Positions 33,843-47,721 of a DNA stretch of 64,000 nucleotides are shown here, piece by piece. Position 1 is the stretch's first letter. Every line of letters begins with the position of its first letter. The position numbers and the translations under genes are program-made. This DNA is from Rutidosis leptorrhynchoides (taxonomy: Eukaryota; Streptophyta; Magnoliopsida; Asterales; Asteraceae): positions 16,034,001 through 16,098,000 of the forward strand of contig NC_092338.1 in NCBI RefSeq assembly GCF_046630445.1, given 5' to 3'. A model generated the notes under the pieces. It made no database searches, was not told where the DNA came from, and worked only from the letters and a program-made list of their open reading frames with translations.

Positions 33843-36800
33843 TGAAATGTCCCGTTCTTATTGATTAAAAACGTTCCATATTAATTGATTTCGTTGCGAG
33901 GTTTTGACCTCTATATGAGACGTTTTTCAAAGACTGCATTCATTTTAAAACAAACCATAACCTTTATTTCATCAATAAAGGTTTAAAAAGCTTTACGTAG
34001 ATTATCAAATAATGATAATCTAAAATATCCTGTTTACACGCGACCATTACATAATGGTTTACAATACAAATATGTTACAACAAAATAAGTTTCTTGAATG
34101 CAGTTTTTACACAATATCATACAAGCATGGACTCCAAATCTCGTCCTTATTTAAGTATGCGACAGCGGAAGCTCTTAATAATCACCTGAAAATAAACATG
34201 CTTAAAAATTCAACAAAAATGTTGGTGAGTTATAGGTTTAACCTATATATATTAAATCATAATAATAGACCACAAGATTTCATATTTCAATACACATCCC
34301 ATACATAGAGATAAAAATCATTCATATGGTGAACACCTGGTAACCGACATTAACAAGATGCATATATAAGAATATCCCCATCATTCCGGGACACCCTTCG
34401 GATATGATATAAATTTCGAAGTACTAAAGCATCCGGTACTTTGGATGGGGCTTGTTGGGCCCGATAGATCTATCTTTAGGATTCGCGTCAATTAGGGTGT
34501 CTGTTCCCTAATTCTTAGATTACCAGACTTAATAAAAAGGGGCATATTCGATTTCGATAATTCAACCATAGAATGTAGTTTCACGTACTTGTGTCTATTT
34601 TGTAAATCATTTATAAAACCTGCATGTATTCTCATCCCAAAAATATTAGATTTTAAAAGTGGGACTATAACTCACTTTCACAGATTTTTACTTCGTTGGG
34701 AAGTAAGACTTGGCCACTGGTTGATTCACGAACCTATAACAATATATACATATATATCAAAGTATGTTCAAAATATATTTACAACACTTTTAATATATTT
34801 TGATGTTTTAAGTTTATTAAGTCAGCTGTCCTCGTTAGTAACCTACAACTAGTTGTCCACAGTTAGATGTACAGAAATAAATCGATAAATATTATCTTGA
34901 ATCAATCCACGACCCAGTGTATACGTATCTCAGTATTGATCACAACTCAAACTATATATATTTTGGAATCAACCTCAACCCTGTATAGCTAACTCCAACA
35001 TTCACATATAGAGTGTCTATGGTTGTTCCGAAATATATATAGATGTGTCGACATGATAGGTCGAAACATTGTATACGTGTCTATGGTATCTCAAGATTAC
35101 ATAATATACAATACAAGTTGATTAAGTTATGGTAGGAATAGATTTGTTACCAATTTTCACGTAGCTAAAATGAGAAAAATTATCCAATCTTGTTTTACCC
35201 ATAACTTCTTCATTTTAAATCCGTTTTGAGTGAATCAAATTGCTATGGTTTCATATTGAACTCTATTTTATGAATCTAAATAGAAAAAGTATAGGTTTAT
35301 AGTCGAAAAAATAAGTTACAAGTCGTTTTTGTAAAGGTAGTCATTTCAGTCAAAAGAACGACGTCTAGATGACCATTTTAGAAAACATACTTCCACTTTG
35401 AGTTTAACCATAATTTTTGGATATAGTTTCATGTTCATAATAAAAATCATTTTCTCAGAATAACAACTTTTAAATCAAAGTTTATCATAGTTTTTAATTA
35501 ACTAACCCAAAACAGCCCGCGGTGTTACTACGACGGCGTAAATCCGGTTTTACGGTGTTTTTCGTGTTTCCAGGTTTTAAATCATTAAGTTAGCATATCA
35601 TATAGATATAGAACATGTGTTTAGTTGATTTTAAAAGTCAAGTTAGAAGGATTAACTTTTGTTTGCGAACAAGTTTAGAATTAACTAAACTATGTTCTAG
35701 TGATTACAAGTTTAAACCTTCGAATAAGATAGCTTTATATGTATGAATCGAATGATGTTATGAACATCATTACTACCTTAAGTTCCTTGGATAAACCTAC
35801 TGAAAAAGAGAAAAATGGATCTAGCTTCAATGGATCCTTGGATGGCTCGAAGTTCTTGAAGTAGAATCATGACACGAAAACAAGTTCAAGTAAGATCATC
35901 ACTTGAAATAAGATTGTTATAGTTATAGAAATTGAACCAAAGTTTGAATATGATTATTACCTTGTATTAGAATGATAACCTACTGTAAGAAACAAAGATT
36001 TCTTGAGGTTGGATGATCACCTTACAAGATTGGAAGTGAGCTAGCAAACTTGAAAGTATTCTTGATTTTATGAAACTAGAACTTTTGGAATTTATGAAGA
36101 ACACTTAGAACTTGAAGATAGAACTTGAGAGAGATCAATTAGATGAAGAAAATTGAAGAATGAAAGTGTTTGTAGGTGTTTTTGGTCGTTGGTGTATGGA
36201 TTAGATATAAAGGATATGTAATTTTGTTTTCATGTAAATAAGTCATGAATGATTACTCATATTTTTGTAATTTTATGAGATATTTCATGCTAGTTGCCAA
36301 ATGATGGTTCCCACATGTGTTAGGTGACTCACATGGGCTGCTAAGAGCTGATCATTAGAGTGTATATACCAATAGTACATACATCTAAAAGCTGTGTATT
36401 GTACGAGTACGAATACGGGTGCATACGAGTAGAATTGTTGATGAAACTGAATGAGGATGTAATTGTAAGAATTTTTGTTAAGTAGAAGTATTTTGATAAG
36501 TGTATTGAAGTCTTTCAAAAGTGTATAAATACATATTAAAACACTACATGTATATACATTTTAACTGAGTCGTTAAGTCATCGTTAGTCGTTACATGTAA
36601 GTGTTGTTTTGAAACCTTTAGGTTAACAATCTTGTTAAATGTTGTTAACCCAATGTTTATAATATCAAATGAGATTTTAAATTATTATATTATCATGATA
36701 TTGTCATGTATAAATATGTCTTAATATGATATATATCCATTAAATGTCTTTACAACGATAATCGTTACATATATGTCTCGTTTAAAAATCATTAAGTTAG

Positions 36801-37092
36801 TAGTCTTGTTTTTACATATGTAGTTCATTGTTAATATACTTAATGATATGTTTACTTATCATAGTATCATGTTAAATATATATATATCCATATATATGTC
36901 ATCATATAGTTTTTACAAGTTTTAACGTTCGTGAATCACCGGTCAACTTGGGTGGTCAATTGTCTATATGAAACATATTTCAATTAATCAAGTCTTAACA
37001 AGTTTGATTTCTTAACATGTTGGAAACATTTAATCATGTAAATATCAATCTCAATTAATATATATAAACATGGAAAAGTTCGGGTCACTACA
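33843..37092 (-). repeat. 5' LTR of the 24-37 kb chromovirus
   Basis: 3,250 bp, near-identical to 23,973-27,224. The primer site TTGGTATCCGAGCG (minus strand) follows it directly, at about 33,828-33,841. Confidence 0.92.
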
Positions 37093-37184
37093 GGCGCGGC
37101 GCGCCAATGGTCTGCCAGCAAATTTTTTTTTTTATCTTGTATTTCCACGTGGTTTTGTCGGGTATTGGTTTGGGTTGTTACAAG

Positions 37185-37557
37185 TGGTATCAGAGCATGG
37201 TCTAAGGGATTTAGGTGACTTGAGATAGGAGCCTAGACTTAGACTTTTGTGTGTGCATTGTGCGGGACTTGTAGGACTTTGGGTCGGACCAGGTCTTGGT
37301 TAGCGCGTAGGTTTATACGAACTAATCATGCATTGTTGTTTGTGTTGTATAGCAATCATCGAGCGAAATGAACGTTGTACTAGCGAGTTAACGCAACGTG
37401 CTCGCATAGTAATGACTAGCTACCCTTACTACGGGTGCAAATCGTGTCAAACAAGCGATGTACGACGATTGTCGAGCGAGATGTGGTGGTATGGTGTATA
37501 TATATATATATGTGTCTTGTCTTTGGGTTCGTTGTTTAATCTTTTCCGTTTTATAGA
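37185..37557 (+). other. Primer-binding site and leader of the nested gypsy element
   Basis: TGGTATCAGAGCATGG at 37,185 matches the 3' end of plant initiator-Met tRNA. About 360 bases of untranslated leader follow before gag, ending in a short AT run. The small frame across the leader is not supported as a gene. Confidence 0.8.
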
Positions 37558-40520
37558 ATGAAGATGAGAAACGGACACGACACCGATAATGGGGGCACGA
37601 GCGAGGACCCCGAGTTCACGGCCAAGGTTGAGGCCATCTTTCAACGCCAAAAGGCGGAGTTTCGTGAAGATGTTAAGAAGATGTTTCTAGACACGATTGA
37701 CGAGCACGTCGTAACTATGGTTAAGGAACAAATTAAGATTTCTCTCCAAGAAGAAAATGTGGGGAGACGAGACTTTTTCTTCAAGAACTTTAAGGATGCT
37801 CAACCTCCTACTTTTGAGGGCGATAGGGACCCACTCAAGAGTGCCCGATTCATCTCCGATATGGAGGGGGATTTCCATACGTGTGAGTGCCCTCCTGATA
37901 AAAAGACTAGGTATGGTTGTAGCATGTTAAGGGGTGATGCGAAGTTGTGGTGGGATGCAAAGATCCAACTATATGGTGAAGAACAATGTATGGACTTCAC
38001 TTGGGATGAATTTAAAGAGGAGTTCTTCGATGAGTACCGAACTTCGGCCGATCTTACAAGGCTTAAGGACGAGCTACGTAACTTGAGGCAAGGGTCAATG
38101 GACTTGAACACACTCAAATCCGTGTTCTTGTCCAAGACGCAATTTTGCCCAGAGTATGTCGGGAATGATAAAATGTTGAAAGAAGATTTCTATCGAACCT
38201 TGAATGATAGTTATCAAGAAAAGATTAGTGTGAATGTGGTGAAGAGCTTCGATGAGTTGTTTAATATGGCAAAAGGGTTTGAAGCGCTTGTGTTGAGGAA
38301 GAGAAAGTTTGAAGGTTCGAGTCATTCAAATTTTTCAAGCAAGAAGTCAAGGAAAGGCGCAACCGAGAGTGTGGGGAGTGTGAAGAAAGGTGCTTCGGGG
38401 GATTTCCCCTATTCTTGTCAAAATTGTGGTCGAAGGGGGCATATGGCCCGTGATTGCACCAAACCATCTTCTATTACGAAATTCACTTGTTACAATTGTG
38501 GAAAAGAAGGACACAAGAAGATCGAGTGTCCCGAGTTGCGTAATGATAATGTAAAGCGGATCGAGAAAGCAGCGGGAACGGCTAGGGGCCGCAACTACTT
38601 GATGACCAATGATGAAGCCAAACAATCGCACGAAGTTGTCTCAGGTACTTACTTGATTAATTCTAATCCGGCAAGGATTCTTTTCGATAGCGGTGCAAAT
38701 TTGTCGTTTGTGTCTCCTAAATTTGTGCCTAAACTTAATAGACCGTTAGCTAAGTTAAGTCGTCCGATAGAAGTCGAAATAGCGGACGGCAAGACGGTGC
38801 TAGTGGTTGATGTGTGTGAAAATTGTGAGGTTGTTTTTGGGTTCCGAAACCTTTAAAATTGATCTTATTCCAATGACCTTCGGCGACTTTGATATTGTCG
38901 TTGGTATGGATTGGCTCGATCGTTATAGAGCTGATATTGCATGCCATGATAAGTTTATTCGTGTGAAGGCCCCAAGTGGGGGAGAATTAATTATTCATGG
39001 TGATAAGCGAAGGAGACCGGTGCCGATATGCACTTTTGCACGGGCACGTCGTTTTGTTGTTACCGGTGGCATGGCTTTCCTTGCTCATGTTGTTGATACT
39101 CGCAATGAGCCACCACCTATTCGTGAAATTCCGGTTGTTAGTGAATTCGAAGACGTTTTTCCGGACGAATTACCGGGCGTTCCGGCGGAAAGACAAGTTG
39201 AGTTTCGTATTGAGTTGGTTCCGGGAGCTACTCCCATTGCTAAAACTCCTTATCGTTTAGCACCAACGGAAATGCAAGAGTTGTTAAATCAAACCCAAGA
39301 GTTGCTCGAGAAGGGTTTTATTCGACCGAGTGCTTCGCCATGGGGCGCTCCGGTGTTATTTGTGAAGAAGAAAGATGGTAGTATGCGTATGTGCCTTGAT
39401 TACCGTGAGTTGAATAAAGTGACGATCAAGAATCGTTATCCATTACCTAGGATTGACGATTTATTTGATCAACTTCAAGGTGCAACGTATTTCTCTAAGA
39501 TCGACCTACGGTCCGGCTATCACCAAATGCGGGTCCGTGAGGAAGACATAGAGAAGACGGCTTTTCGAACGCGTTACGGGCATTATGAGTTTGTAGTTAT
39601 GCCCTTTGGTCTTACGAATGCACCAGCGGCATTCATGGATCTTATGAACCGGGTGTGCCAACCTATGTTAGACAAGTCGGTTATTGTGTTCATTGACGAC
39701 ATACTAGTCTACTCGAAAAGTATGCACGAACATGAACGTCACTTACGTGAAGTTTTGAAGACGTTAAGAAAGGAGAAGTTGTATGCAAAATTCTCTAAAT
39801 GTGAATTTTGGCTAAGGGAGGTTCAATTCCTTGGCCATATTGTGAACGAAAGCGGTATCCAAGTGGATCCGGGGAAGATTGAGACGGTGAAGAGTTGGGG
39901 ACGACCGACTACGCCTACGGAAATCCGAAGTTTTCTCGGATTGGCCGGTTATTATCGTCGGTTCATCCAAGACTTTTCTAAGATTGCTTCTCCATTGACG
40001 AAATTGACGAGGAAGAGTGCTAAGTTTAACTGGGAGAACGAGCAAGAAATTGCTTTCCAATTGTTAAAAGAGAAATTGTGTCAAGCTCCGGTGTTAGTGT
40101 TGCCGGAAGGTATTGAAGATATGGTAGTTTATTGTGATGCTTCCTTAAATGGGCTCGGGTGTGTTCTTATGCAAAGGGGGTAAAGTCATTGCTTATGCCT
40201 CTCGACAATTAAAGGACCACGAGACGAGGTACCCGACTCACGACTTAGAGATGGCGGCGGTTGTGCATGCGTTGAAAATTTGGCGCCATTACTTGTATGG
40301 TGTCAAAAGTACAATTTATTCGGATCACAAGAATTTGAAACACCTTTTTACTCAAAGAGATTTGAATTACCGTCAACGTAGATGGATGGATGTAGTGAAG
40401 GACTATGATTGTGAGATACTTTACCATCCGGGTAAAGCTAATGTGGTTGCGGACGCGTTAAGTCGAAAGACTCAACATCCGGCGGTACGAGTAGCATCGT
40501 TAAGCTTGATTATCACTAAT
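37558..40520 (+). other. gag and pol region of the nested gypsy element (fossil)
   Basis: gag begins MKMRNGHDTDNGGTSED. Two CCHC knuckles (CQNCGRRGHMARDC, CYNCGKEGHKKIEC) lie near 38.42 and 38.49 kb. Protease FDSGANLSFVS is near 38.69. The reverse transcriptase carries [11 protein letters not shown], and RNase H starts near 40.1 kb. The gag sequence is clearly different from those of the two inner chromoviruses, while the polymerase is very similar. The integrase part is not present in the window. Broken. Confidence 0.85.
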
Positions 40521-40522
40521 GA

Positions 40523-42817
40523 TGTAACATCCCGCCTTTTTCCGTCAATTTTCCGTTTAACTATTTAAGTTCCGTTATATGTTTATAACACATCTCGTTA
40601 ATACGCGTTTTAAATTATCATGTTTAGGTAATTTAACGCACCCGCAACCGAACTCGAGGGACTAGTTCCGCCAAAACACCAAAGTGGTGACTAGCTTTTG
40701 ACTAAGTCAACCACCTCCCCACCATTATCCATTCATTTCTCTTTTTCTAAAATACTTCCATATTTTTCTCTAATTTCATCAAAAGGAAATCATCATCCAA
40801 ATTCGTTCAAGAAGGATTCAATCAAAACAAATTACATATTTGAACTCCTCGTGATCTCCTCTTCGATTCCATACCGATTTCATCAATTTTGGGTAACTTT
40901 CTAAAATCACTAATCTTATGTGTTCTTGAGATTTTTGAGTTATAAAGTTGTTAATTAGTGTCTATGGCTCAAGTCTAGTATGATTATGTGATTTGTATGC
41001 TTGTTCTTGCAATTTTGATGTAACTAGTTCATTATGAAAGAACACTTGCATAATCTTGAGTTTTAGGTGTTCATATGTTGTTTGATGATGAAAGTTCATG
41101 TTTTAATTGTGTTCCTAACATCACTAGCTTCAAATTGTTATGTAGGTTGACATGGATTAGTTTCATAATCATGATTGTTGAATTTGTGATTTTGGGTTAG
41201 GGTTTGATAGAAGTAAATTGAATCTTGATGCATTAAATGCTTGATAATGTTAATTGTAAGTGTTAGGTTGTGTTGTATGCTTAATTACCTTCGAAACGGC
41301 ATATCGTTCATGTAATTTGGTTGCCAAATCATTAAATTGCATTTATGACTTGTATGCATTGAATGATCACTTGGTTTGAAAACTCGGTTGTTACAAATGA
41401 GGTTTTTGATTGATGAATTGTGTTTAGTTGCATTCTACGTCAAAAGAGCTTTCCAACGATATAAGGTGCGAGTCCTAAGTGTTAGCGGTTTGTGTTTTAT
41501 GCACAAAAAGGTTTTGGATTGAGACTTGAACATTTGGGACTGGCCAGGCACCAGCACCCGGCCTTTGCCGCGGCGCGGCCCCTTCCTGTCGCGGCGGGAC
41601 ATATAAGGGGGCCAGGTTCTGACCTCCTTGTCCCAAATGTGAAAAATGTTTGGCACGTTCTAGACCTCCAATTCACATGCAATTTGTTCTAACATGCTTA
41701 TATATGAATAATTAGCATAGAAAATTTGTTCGGGACCTGACCCGAACATGTTGACTTTTTCGTTGACTTTGACCGACCAAGTTTGACTTTTTGTCAAACT
41801 TAATCAATTAATTATGCAATCTTTCTAACATGCTTTTATACTTGTGTCTTGCATGAAACTTGATGATTTGATTCACATGCTATATTAATCGAGTCGTATT
41901 GAGCCATAGGACTAATTGAACTTCTTTGACCCTTCGTGACTATCGTTATTGATACAACCTATTTGTTTAGGTCAAGACTAGCATTGTTCTTTGCACACGT
42001 TACTTGTCGAAGTACTTTTTGGTTCGTGCATACAAGGTGAGATCATAGTCCCACTTTTACTCTTTTTGAACTTAATTTTGGGATGAGAAAACATAAACGT
42101 TCTTTTAAACTACGTGAACACAAGTACAGGGAAAACAAACATTCTACATACGAGTTTGAACACAAATCCTCAATTCGATTATCATTAGTTACATCAGATG
42201 GTGTAAGCGAGAACTTATGTTATATGGCCATATGGGTTTGACAAACCCTCACTTCGGACGGTTCGCTACCGCCTACGGGTGAAATATATTTTCGGGAAAC
42301 AGTGTATGTTCTAACACTATTTTTACGGGGTTCAACGGACGGAATGTTAAGCTTTGATAATTGAGTGCTCGTGAATATTAACTTTTAGAATGTACTATGA
42401 CTTTATCGATGTTGCAAATCTTGTGGTTCAACTTACTTTTACTCACTTACTTATTTAAACCTATGATTTCACCAACGTTTTCGTTGACAGATTCTCTATG
42501 TTTTTCTCAGGTCCTTGAACTTAGGTGATACATGCTTCCGCTCATACTTTTTGATACTTGCATTGGATGTCGAGTATACTTGCATACGTGGAGCGTCTTT
42601 TTGACTACTTTTAATTGTGTCGCACGTGTTTCATACAAACTTTAAACATTGTTATGTACTTGTTATGGAAACTACTTTTGTAAACTTTGAAACATCCTTA
42701 TTTATGAAATGAATGCGACATATTTTTCGGTCAAACTTTGTTATAAAGACTTACGACCATGTAATGGGACCATACGTAGATGACGCCGTCATTTGACGAT
42801 TTGTCGGGGTCGCTACA
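40523..42817 (+). repeat. 5' LTR of the 40.5-49.7 kb chromovirus
   Basis: 2,295 bp. It contains a GC-rich CCGCGGCGCGGCC patch near 41,567 and TTGACTTTTTCGTTGACTTT runs near 41,755. The copy at 47,722-49,727 matches closely. Confidence 0.92.
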
Positions 42818-43240
42818 AGTGGTATCAGAGCTTTGGTTGTAGGGATTTAGAGTTCATTGGTGTCAACCCCGAGTCATAGGGTACATTGGTGAGTCTAGAC
42901 TACAACCGGCATATAGACTTGACATAGGAATTACTTGACTACTTGTGCATTTATACTCGAACTCTCTTACTCATATCTACTCTTATTCTATCTTAATCTC
43001 GCGTTGTATAATTAAATTGGCACGCCACCTTTACTATATGAAGTAATGTCGCATGCACATATGAGTTAGGGTAATATAATTTCCGGGATTATATTACGGT
43101 GACACATATGAACATTCCGACATTATGACATAAAGAATTTAAGGCGGGTCAAGGATAATTTCCTCTCTATCTTTATTCCATATCACGGTTAGTATTATTT
43201 AGAATACTAACCAACGGTATTCTTTTGTTTTGAAGGAACA

Positions 43241-46200
43241 ATGCCTCCTCGCCGTGTACGACGCAATGAAACTCCCGAACAAGCCTTACAACGCATGATA
43301 GCCACCGCCGTGGATGCGGCCATGGCCGGTCACTCGTCTAACAACAACAATAACCAAGGATCCGGTAACTCTAGCGAAGGGTGCTCCTACAAAGCTTTCA
43401 TGGGGTGCAAACCTCACACTTATGATGGAACCGGGGGACCGGTTGTGCTTACCCGTTGGTTTGAACAAACCGAGACCGTCTTTAGCATAAGCGGTTGTCG
43501 GGATCAAGACAAGGTCAAATACTCCACCCACACTTTCTCCGGAATTGCTCTAACATGGTGGAACACCTATGTTCAATCGGTGGGTACCGATGAAGCTCAT
43601 GCCCTCTCTTGGGCCGATCTAAGGGAAAAGATGATTGTTGAATATTTTCCGCGCGAAGAAACCCGAAAGCTTGAGGAAGAACTAAGAGCTTTGAAAGCGG
43701 TCGGAAACGATCTTAAAGCTTATAATCAACGCTTCGCCGAACTATCCTTGATGTGTCCTAATCTTGTTAACCCCGAATCTCAAAGGATTGAGCTCTACAT
43801 GCTCGGTCTTCCAAAAAGCATCAAACAAGGGGTGATGTCATCCAAACCCGCTACTCATCAAGCCGCTATGAACATGGCCCGCCAATTAATCAAAACAGTT
43901 GACGAAATCGTAGTGCTGGCTCCTAAGGCCGAGGACAAGTCTGGTGGCAACAAAAGGAAATGGGAAGCCACTCCATCAACCAACTACAACAACACCTTCA
44001 CCAAAAAGCCTTTCAACAACGACGGCAAGAAGGGTTATGTCGGAAACTTACCTTTTTGCAACAAATGCCACAAGCATCATCACGGCGAATGTAACAAGCT
44101 AGTTTGTCACCGTTGCCAAGGTGTTGGTCATAGGGCCAACAATTGCACAAGCGCCGCCCCCGTTGCTCGAAAGGGGCCCAATCCTCCAAAAACGGTCACT
44201 TGTTACGAATGTCCCCAAACGGACCATTATAAGAACGAATGCCCGAAAAAGAAAGCCAACCCCAACAACCGAGGCCGAGCCTTTAACATCAACACCGAGG
44301 AAGCCCGAGATGACAATGAACTAGTCACGAGTACGTTTTTTCTCAACAACTCTTATGTTACTTGCTTATTCGATTCGGGTGCCGATAAATGTTTTGTGTC
44401 TAAGACTTTGGCTCCTACCCTTTGCACTCCACCACACCCTTTAGATACTACTTATTCCATCGAAGTGGCCGACGGAAAACTCTTAAGTGCCGACACTTAT
44501 TACCGGGGGTGTACTTTGAACATTTTGGGTAAGGAATTTGAAATTGACTTGATACCCATGGAATTAGGGAGTTTTGATGTAATAATTGGTATGAATTGGA
44601 TGGTCAAAAATAAATCTCACATTCTTTGCGATCTTCACGCAATCCGAATTCCTATCGAGAATGGTGAACCATTGATTGTCTATGGCGACAAAAATTGCAC
44701 CGGACTCAATCTCGTTTCGTGCCTTAAAGTTCGAAAGCTACTTCGCAAGGGTTGTTTCGCGATTCTTGCTCACGTTAAGAAAGTCGAGGCCGACGAAATG
44801 CGCATCGAAGATGTGCCAATTGTTAGTGACTTTTCCGATGTATTTCCCGACGAATTACCGGGTCTTCCACCTCATCGACCGGTTGAATTTCAAATCGATC
44901 TTATTCCAGGAGCCGCACCCGTAGCGCGTGCAACGTATAGACTCGCTCCATTCGAATTACAAGAATTGCAAAGTCAAATCCAAGAGCTACTTGACCGTGG
45001 TTTCATTCAACCTAGCCATTCACCATGGGGCGCTCCGATTTTGTTCGTTAAGAAGAAAGACGGATCCCTACGAATGTGCATTGATTATCGCGAACTAAAC
45101 AAATTGACGATTAAAAACCGATATCCTCTTCCGCGCATTGATGACCTCTTTGATCAACTACAAGGTTCTCGTGTATATTCAAAAATCGATCTCCGTTCGG
45201 GTTATCATCAACTAAGGGTTAAAGGGGAAGATGTCTCCAAAACCGCCTTCCGGACTCGTTATGGTAGTTATGAGTTCCTTGTCATGCCTTTCGGTCTCAC
45301 TAACGCACCGGCGGTGTTCATGGATCTCATGAACCGCGTGTGCAAACCTTACCTCGACAAATTCGTTATCGTGTTCATCGATGATATTTTGATCTATTCT
45401 AAAAACGAAGAGGGACACAAAGAACATCTCCGACTCGTGCTTGAACTCTTGAGAAAAGAACAACTCTATGCCAAGTTCTCCAATTGTGAATTTTGGTTGA
45501 AGGAAGTTCAATTCCTCGGTCATGTTGTAAGTGATCAAGGCATTAAAGTCGATCCCGCGAAAATCGAAGCCATTAGTAAATGGGAGGCTCCTACTACTCC
45601 TACTCAAATTCATCAATTCTTGGGTCTCGCCGGATACTATCGTAAATTCATCAAGGACTTTTCCTTAATCGCTCGCCCTTTAACCGCGTTAACTCACAAG
45701 GACCGAAAGTTCATTTGGTCATCCGAACAAGAAACCGCTTTTCAAATCTTGAAAACTAAGCTAACCACCGCTCCTATCTTGTCACTTCCCGAAGGCAATG
45801 ATGATTTTGTTGTATATTGTGATGCCTCGAAAAACGGTTATGGATGCGTATTAATGCAACGAAAGAAAGTCATTGCTTATGCCTCTCGACAACTCAAAGT
45901 CCACGAACGAAACTACACGACACATGATCTTGAACTCGGTGCCGTCATTTTTGCACTTAAGTTATGGAGACATCATCTTCTTGGTACCAAAAGTACCATC
46001 TTTACCGATCACAAAAGTCTCCAACATATCTTCGATCAAAAGTAACTAAACATGAGACAACGAAGGTGGATTGAGACCTTGAACGATTATAATTGCGAGC
46101 TTCGTTACCACCCCGGGAAGGCAAATGTAGTGGCCGATGCCTTAAGTCGAAAGGAAAGAGCGGTGCCTCTTCGTGTCCGAGCTTTGAATATCACCATCCA

Positions 46201-47686
46201 CTCCAACCTTAATAGCCAAATTCGGGTAGCCCAAGATGAAGCTCTTAAGGACAATAACATCGCACGCGAACTTTTAAACATTCTCGTCTCCCGATTCGAA
46301 GTTAAGGAGACCGGACTTCGATATTACGCCGGAAAAATTTGGGTGCCTAGATATGGCGATCTACGAAACCTCATCCTAGACGAAGCCCACAAATCGCGAT
46401 ACTCGATTCATCCCGGCGCCAATAAGATGTACCATGACCTTAAAGAACAATATTGGTGGCCGAACATCAAAAAGGAGGTTGCTAGATACGTCGCCAATTG
46501 TTTGACTTGCGCTAAAGTCAAAGCCGAACACCAAAGACCGTCCGGGTTACTTCAACAACCCGAGATCCCGCAATGAAAGTGGGAAAGGATCACGATGGAT
46601 TTTATCACCAAACTACCGAAAACGTCGGGCGGTTATGATACAATTTGGGTCATTGTTGACCATCTCACCAAATCCGCGCACTTTCTCGCCATGAAAGAAA
46701 CCGACAAAATGGAGAAACTTGCACGACTTTACATTAAAGAGATTGTAGCCCGACACGGAGTACCGTTATCGATTATCTCCGATCGAGATGGTCGTTTCGT
46801 TTCTAGATTTTGGCGTACGTTACAAGAAGCGTTGGGAACGCGTTTGGACATGAGTACCGCATATCATCCCCAAACCGATGGGCAAAGTGAACGTACAATA
46901 CAAACCTTAAAGGATATGTTACGAGCCTGCGTTGTTGATTTTGGAAAAGCTTGGGACAATCACTTACCTCTCGCCGAATTCTCTTACAACAATAGTTATC
47001 ACGCGAGTATTAAGGCCGCACCTTTTGAAGCGTTATATGGTTGAAAATGTCGCTCTCCTCTTTGTTGGGCCGAAGTGGGTGACGTGCAAATTTCCGGGCC
47101 CGAACTCATTCACGAAATAACCGAAAAGATTCTTCAAATCCGATATAGGCTTCGGACGGCCCGGAGTCGTCAAAAATGCTATACCGACAAAAGACGCAAA
47201 GACCTCGAATTTCAAGTCGGTGACCGCGTCATGTTAAAAGTCGCACCTTGGAAAGGTGTCATCCGTTTTGGGAAACGTGGGAAACTAAATCCGCGGTACG
47301 TTGGTCCTTTCGAAATCTTAGAGCGTGTTGGAACCGTTGCGTATCGTTTGGATCTTCCGCCTCAACTAAGCTCCGTCCATCCTACTTTTCATGTATCTAA
47401 CTTGAAGAAATGTCTTGCCGAGCCCGATATCGTCGTTCCTCTCGAGGAACTTGCTATTAATGACAAACTCCATTTTGTGGAGGAACCGGTTGAAATTGTG
47501 GACTACGTCGAGAAGGAATTGAAACAAAGCCGGATCCCGATTGTTAAGGTCCGATGGAACGCCAAAAGAGGACCCGAGTTTACTTGGGAAAGGGAAGATC
47601 AAATGCAAAAGAAACACCCTCATCTATTCCCGGTTCCGGAAACGTCAGATTCTGAGGAAGAAACTACGATTACTACGCCTGCTTAA
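43241..47686 (+). other. gag-pol region of the 40.5-49.7 kb chromovirus (fossil)
   Basis: gag starts [18 protein letters not shown] at 43,241 with a [12 protein letters not shown] core. Zinc-knuckle region about 44.05-44.25 kb. Protease [11 protein letters not shown] near 44.37 kb. Reverse transcriptase with [11 protein letters not shown] about 44.95-45.6. RNase H about 45.75-46.15. Integrase with the HPGANKMYHDL zinc region near 46.4 and a core to about 47.05. The chromodomain near 47.45-47.62 kb holds [18 protein letters not shown]. Compared with the 24-37 kb element the polymerase is closely related, but there are no extra ORFs between LTR and gag here. Confidence 0.88.
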
Positions 47687-47721
47687 ATTTCGGGACGAAA
47701 TTTCTTTTAAGGTGTAGGTAA

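Larger units (their letters stand above)
23973..37092 (-). mobile_element. Chromovirus (Ty3/gypsy, Tekay/Del-like) with extra ORFs (fossil)
   Basis: Inserted in the LTR of the surrounding gypsy element, between 5-bp duplications GGCGC (23,968-23,972 and 37,093-37,097). The LTRs are 23,973-27,224 (3') and 33,843-37,092 (5'), about 3.25 kb each, differing at about 19 sites by hand count (about 0.6%), so roughly 0.2-0.3 million years old. A primer site TTGGTATCCGAGCG lies just inside the 5' LTR. Order on the minus strand: acidic ORF, F-box ORF, gag, CCHC knuckles, protease, reverse transcriptase, RNase H, integrase, chromodomain. The element looks nearly whole, with about two breaks. Confidence 0.9.

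Noticed and set aside
41435-41692. Small frames (for example ones rich in Pro, Arg and Ala) in both chromovirus LTR copies
   Set aside because: They occur only in LTR sequence with no start context or domain, and overlap on both strands across a GC-rich patch.
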